From positions 7,560 to 71,559 of the forward strand of contig JXTB01000639.1 of the NCBI GenBank assembly GCA_002914805.1: a DNA stretch of 64,000 nucleotides, read 5' to 3'. A program made the translations under genes and the position numbers. Below, one piece after another: positions 60,465-64,000 of this stretch. This DNA comes from Parasponia andersonii (Eukaryota > Streptophyta > Magnoliopsida > Rosales > Cannabaceae). Under the pieces are notes generated by a model, which saw nothing but the letters and a program-made list of their open reading frames with translations, was not told where the DNA came from and did not search any database. Positions within the stretch are counted from its first letter, which is position 1. Each line of letters begins with the position of its first letter.

Positions 60465-60515
60465 AATAGCCCTGATAAATATCATATAATTTTGTAAAAT
60501 ATCATATAATTTTCC
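60465..60515 (-). other. element E interior stub with possible primer site
   Basis: Only about 50 bp of copia interior remain between the gypsy LTR and the copia 5' LTR. The minus strand reads ttatcagggctatt near 60466-60480, resembling a mutated tRNA-Met site (ggtatcagagct). An imperfect duplication of 'aaattatatgatatt' lies between it and the LTR. Confidence 0.5.
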
Positions 60516-61753
60516 TAACCATTTTACTTACCGAATAAAACTAATTGTCCAATTAATTATGTAAGGTGGTTATGTAAAAATTTGTATTATGGATGTTGTA
60601 AGAATGAAAAGTAAAAATTGTACACAATATTTATACTTAGTTCAACTACCTCTAAATAATCTACATCCAAAGGGTCACGCCTAGAGAAATAAACTTATTA
60701 GTACAGATCAATATAAATATAAATACTAATGAAATTTAAAAGACTCTCTTTTTTAAATGTTACAATATGCAAGTACTCCTTCACTAATCCGCTACCGAGC
60801 TCCTATTGTCATGATGTGATTCCTTCCGTCTGAACTCCCTTCAAATTTCTCGAAACTCGCCTTCTCCTAAAGACTCGCCGCACTTCTCCCAAAGTACTCT
60901 AATGGCTAAGACTCCCCCCTAATCTCACAAGACAAAGTATAGATAAATTTAATAAAGTATTGCTCTAATGGCAATTACAAATACATTCAAGACACTCGAC
61001 ATACTTAGATTCTACCTTAGAGTTCTATTTATAGTGCTTGAAGTCTTCCTTTACGTATCAGTCTATAAGACACATTCAATCACAATAAGTATTGATTGAA
61101 AGATAAAATAACCAGTCAAAATCATAATTAGCTGATATAAAATTAAATATTGATTCTGTCCATCGATGTTATAATATTGACCTTGTCTAAAACAGTCATG
61201 TTGTAATATTCTAGGAAAGTTATTGATTGATTCCTGCAATTACAAATCCGATTTCTTTTAAATTGATTAGTAAATCAACATAATAAAATTATTCAAATAT
61301 ATCTAGAATTAACTTAGAAAATAAAAAGAAACGACATCCTTGAAATTCTTTTTAGAAAATAAGCAACTACTTTTTCACACAACAAAATTGTTTCCTTAAA
61401 AGTTTCACACGAGCTGTCAAAATAGATTAGGTGAATAATATCCAAATATACACCTCATAAGATTAGAGTCTGATTAAACTAATTATAATTGATTGATTCA
61501 GTCACATATTAATCAAATTTTTATTAAACACGATTTAAACAAGAAAGAATTATTAAAATTAATTTTCTTAGAAGGCAAATATTAAACATAAATAATTTTA
61601 ATTACATCTTTGTAATATTAAACAATTAATCAATCATATAAAAATTGTAAAATTTGGACAAACACTACAAAAGTACCAAGTCAAATATTTCAGTGATGTC
61701 TGTAACAGTGATATTGCAACATCTAAAATAACAGCACAAATTTTACCTCTTCA
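60516..61753 (-). mobile_element. element E (Ty1/copia), 5' LTR
   Basis: About 1238 bp, matching 15117-16364 in the same orientation. The right edge ...tacctcttca gives a TG start (TGAAGAGG) on the minus strand. It is followed by gttat (61754-61758), the candidate target duplication found at 15113-15117. This copy is the promoter-bearing LTR of the minus-strand element, but the interior it served has been displaced by 40.8 kb of gypsy DNA. Confidence 0.8.
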
Positions 61754-62330
61754 GTTATTTAATTTTTCAATTTTTATGCAATTAATTATTTATTTGAAGT
61801 TGCTTATGTTCTTCCATATTTGATTGATCTATGAATGATATCTTGCTTATTTAGGTGTATAACTAAATGATCTGGATAGAATTAGATATTGGCTTAAGTC
61901 GTATCAATCTATAGGTAGTAAAGCTATAGTTGTTATGATCTTTCGATATATTAGCTATAGTGAAGAATATAACTTAGGTTAGCGATTCTGTGTTTATGTG
62001 ACAATTACCTAGATCAATCTTATATCCTTCTCAATATAAAGCTTCTATTAGGTTAACTTAGAGCATTTGTAGACTAAATGTATAATTATTACACCTACGA
62101 TATATAGCTCTTCTGTCATTAATTTCTAATTTTGTGTCCTTAAGATATTTCACTTTTACTATAAACAATTTTTCATTACAAATATCGCATGAAATAGATA
62201 AGCAAAATGTCGTTATTGAACTTAATATGTTATTACAAGAAGTCATAAGCTTTTAAGACATATATCTAAACAACTTAGATCTTCAATTTTAGTATGATTT
62301 CTTTGGAGATTATGTATTTATTTAAATTGA
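61754..62330 (+). mobile_element. family F LTR copy 3, right part (tentative)
   Basis: It follows directly the far end of element E and should continue the LTR broken at 15116. Its AT-rich composition and phrases such as 'gcaattaattatttatttga' fit the 3' part of family F copy 1 loosely. No LTR end or primer site was found, so the right limit is a guess. Confidence 0.35.
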
Positions 62331-63301
62331 AAAGAGATAAAGAGATAGGCAAATATAAAGGAAGATAGACAAATGAAAAAGGAGATTATAAGAATTATTT
62401 GAGTACATGCTCTCTACTAGAGGTGCAGAAGAACCCAATTGCTTTTACAATGGTTTATGTTTAGTAGAGATGAAAGTGAGAGAAAAGGTACGAGATAAAA
62501 TTGAGAGTAAAAAGGGGAGAGAAAAGTTTTTTGGTAGGAAAAAAAAAAGATAATAAAAAGAAAAACGGAAGAAGAATTAGGGGTGAAGCCCACTAAGTAT
62601 CTATCCCCAAAAGTGGAGAGAAAAAGAACAAAAGTTGCTAATGAGAAAGTTAAATTACCAAACTACTTTTGGACACTAAATTTTAAAATAATAATTTATG
62701 GCCATAATTGATATGATTTTAAAATAAAATAAGATTTTTTACTCTCTGTACTAAAAAACTATACATAAAAGATATTTTCTTTTTTATTCTCACATTCTCT
62801 CTCCTTCATGTTCTTTATTTTTGTTCATTCATTTTCATCCTCACATTCTCTCTTTTTCTCTCTCTTTTTTTTTTTTAATTCATTTTGATTTCCTTTCCTC
62901 TTTACTAAATATAATATAACTAAATTCATGCCTGCAATACTGCATCAGTGAAAAATGATAAAAGCTAAAAAGAATGCATTCGATTAGTGTTAGCCAAAAT
63001 CATAGGGGGAAAGAAAAAAGAATTTGATTTTAGAATTCTCAAATATTTTATGAAGACCACTATGTCTCAAGCATTGGTGAAACTAAAATACTTGAAAACT
63101 TGACTGACAATGCTTACAAAGCTTTGCCTCATTGTTCAATTTCTTTTTTTTAAAAAAAAAAGATTGAAACTTTGGCTTTATCATTATACAATAACCAAAG
63201 ATTGTTGTTTGTTAGCTAAACTACTTATCGTTTGCGTAACTTGTTTATTATAATATTTTATAACTTTTGTTTATCCAAAATGAGTTTGTTTTGGCAATAG
63301 T
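62331..63301. other. no gene seen; pyrimidine- and purine-rich AT-rich DNA
   Basis: Contains a purine-rich stretch (about 62460-62650, many gagagaaa and ggaaaaaaaa tracts) and a pyrimidine-rich stretch (about 62775-62900, repeated 'ctcacattctctct' twice). No ORF, TATA-plus-leader arrangement or repeat border could be supported. Confidence 0.6.
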
Positions 63302-63736
63302 TTAGAGATTGCTTAGATTGATTTTCATTTTTAGTTTTTTGTTTTTCTAAACAGAAAAGTATAAATTATTTTTGGAAGTTTGCTTGGCAATCTTTATTTT
63401 TGTTTTTAAAAATTATTACCACAAATTTAAAAAAAGTAGTAATAAAAAATTTCTAATATCTTTATTTTTTTAAACAAATTTTGAAAAACAAAAGAATATA
63501 CAAATATTTATAAACAAGTGCGTACATACATATACGTATATACATACACAAATATAAGTTTATATAATTTTTTCTCTCGTTATTTGCACTCTATTGTTTT
63601 TGGAAACAAGTAGTAAAATAAAGTTTGCTATGTATATTTCTTGTTTATAAAAATTAAAAAACAAAACAAAAATTTTATTTTTATTTTCAATTTATTTAAA
63701 CAAAAAAACTAGAAGTGAATCTAAACAAACTCTTAT
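63302..63736. mobile_element. MITE-like foldback element, about 435 bp
   Basis: The left end reads ttagagattgcttagattga and the reverse complement of the right end reads taagagtttgtttagattca. The inverted similarity continues inward as 'tttttagttttttgtttttct' against 'tctagtttttttgttta'. There is no coding capacity. An A/T-rich core includes a (ta/ca)n stretch near 63520-63555. No target duplication could be fixed. Confidence 0.55.
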
Positions 63737-64000
63737 GTTCTTTTATCTCTAGCAATTAGATTGAATTTGAGGAGGCTTTGAATATTCTGAGAATCTGAGA
63801 TTAAAAAATTCACAGAACTTTTCTCTTTTTTTAATTCTACTTTAGCTATGAATTTATGTGTTAATCCTTTTTGTTGTACTAAAAACCCCAAATTATAAAT
63901 GTAACCATACAAATTTAAATTAAACTAGTGGGTTTTTTTAAAAAAAAAAAAATAACACATTTTAAAATTAAGAAGAAATTCCAAACCCAACTTAGAACAT

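Noticed and set aside
1..64000. CRISPR arrays, rRNA, tRNA, bacterial-type operons
   Set aside because: No regularly spaced repeats with spacers, no rRNA-like or cloverleaf sequence was noticed, and the composition and elements are those of plant nuclear DNA. A tRNA scan was not possible here.

Overview
This window is nuclear DNA of a flowering plant, most likely a dicot. It is very AT-rich, has plant-type microsatellites and three assembly gaps (N at 27968-28005, 33402 and 44720), and consists almost entirely of LTR retrotransposons. I found no intact host gene, tRNA, rRNA or CRISPR array. No element here has an uninterrupted coding region; every retroelement protein is broken by stops, frameshifts or deletions. 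The species cannot be named from the sequence.

Layout, left to right. 1-2.2 kb: AT-rich DNA with a small tandem array. 2.2-4.1 kb: an inverted, decayed LTR related to the LTR of element D. 4.1-6.9 kb: LTR-like DNA interrupted by a clean solo LTR (4709-6504) with perfect 5-bp target duplications GTCTA. 7.0-7.5 kb: a decayed ORF of unknown origin. 9.3-15.1 kb: several decayed copies, in both orientations, of a second LTR family (here 'family F'), one holding a MITE-like foldback.

15.1-61.75 kb is one large nest. The outermost layer is a minus-strand Ty1/copia element (E; LTRs 15117-16364 and 60516-61753), itself inserted in a family F LTR. A tandem Ty3/gypsy array sits in E: a truncated LTR (19643-22157), then LTR - interior B - LTR - interior C - LTR (22158-60464), with the middle LTR shared by B and C. 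B's integrase is split by a minus-strand relative, element A (27305-45243, target duplication GGAAA). A's left LTR holds element D (27746-34066), a different Ty3/gypsy family that has lost its 3' end. The insertion order read from the nesting is: family F, then E, then B/C, then A, then D. The tail is AT-rich with a foldback element near 63.3-63.7 kb.

A, B and C belong to one chromovirus-like family (probably Tekay/Del type: LTRs of about 3.4-3.9 kb, tRNA-Met primer site, gag-PR-RT-RH-IN order, chromodomain-like C-terminus). The most notable observation is that all three carry, between the primer-binding site and the normal gag-pol ORF, a separate ORF that itself looks capsid-like (about 280-288 codons; clearest at 49594-50457). 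The family therefore seems to have encoded two gag-like proteins. Other notable points are a 1295-bp tandem duplication inside C, in-frame or patchwork internal deletions in B and E, and a small hairpin conserved in the LTRs of diverged copies.
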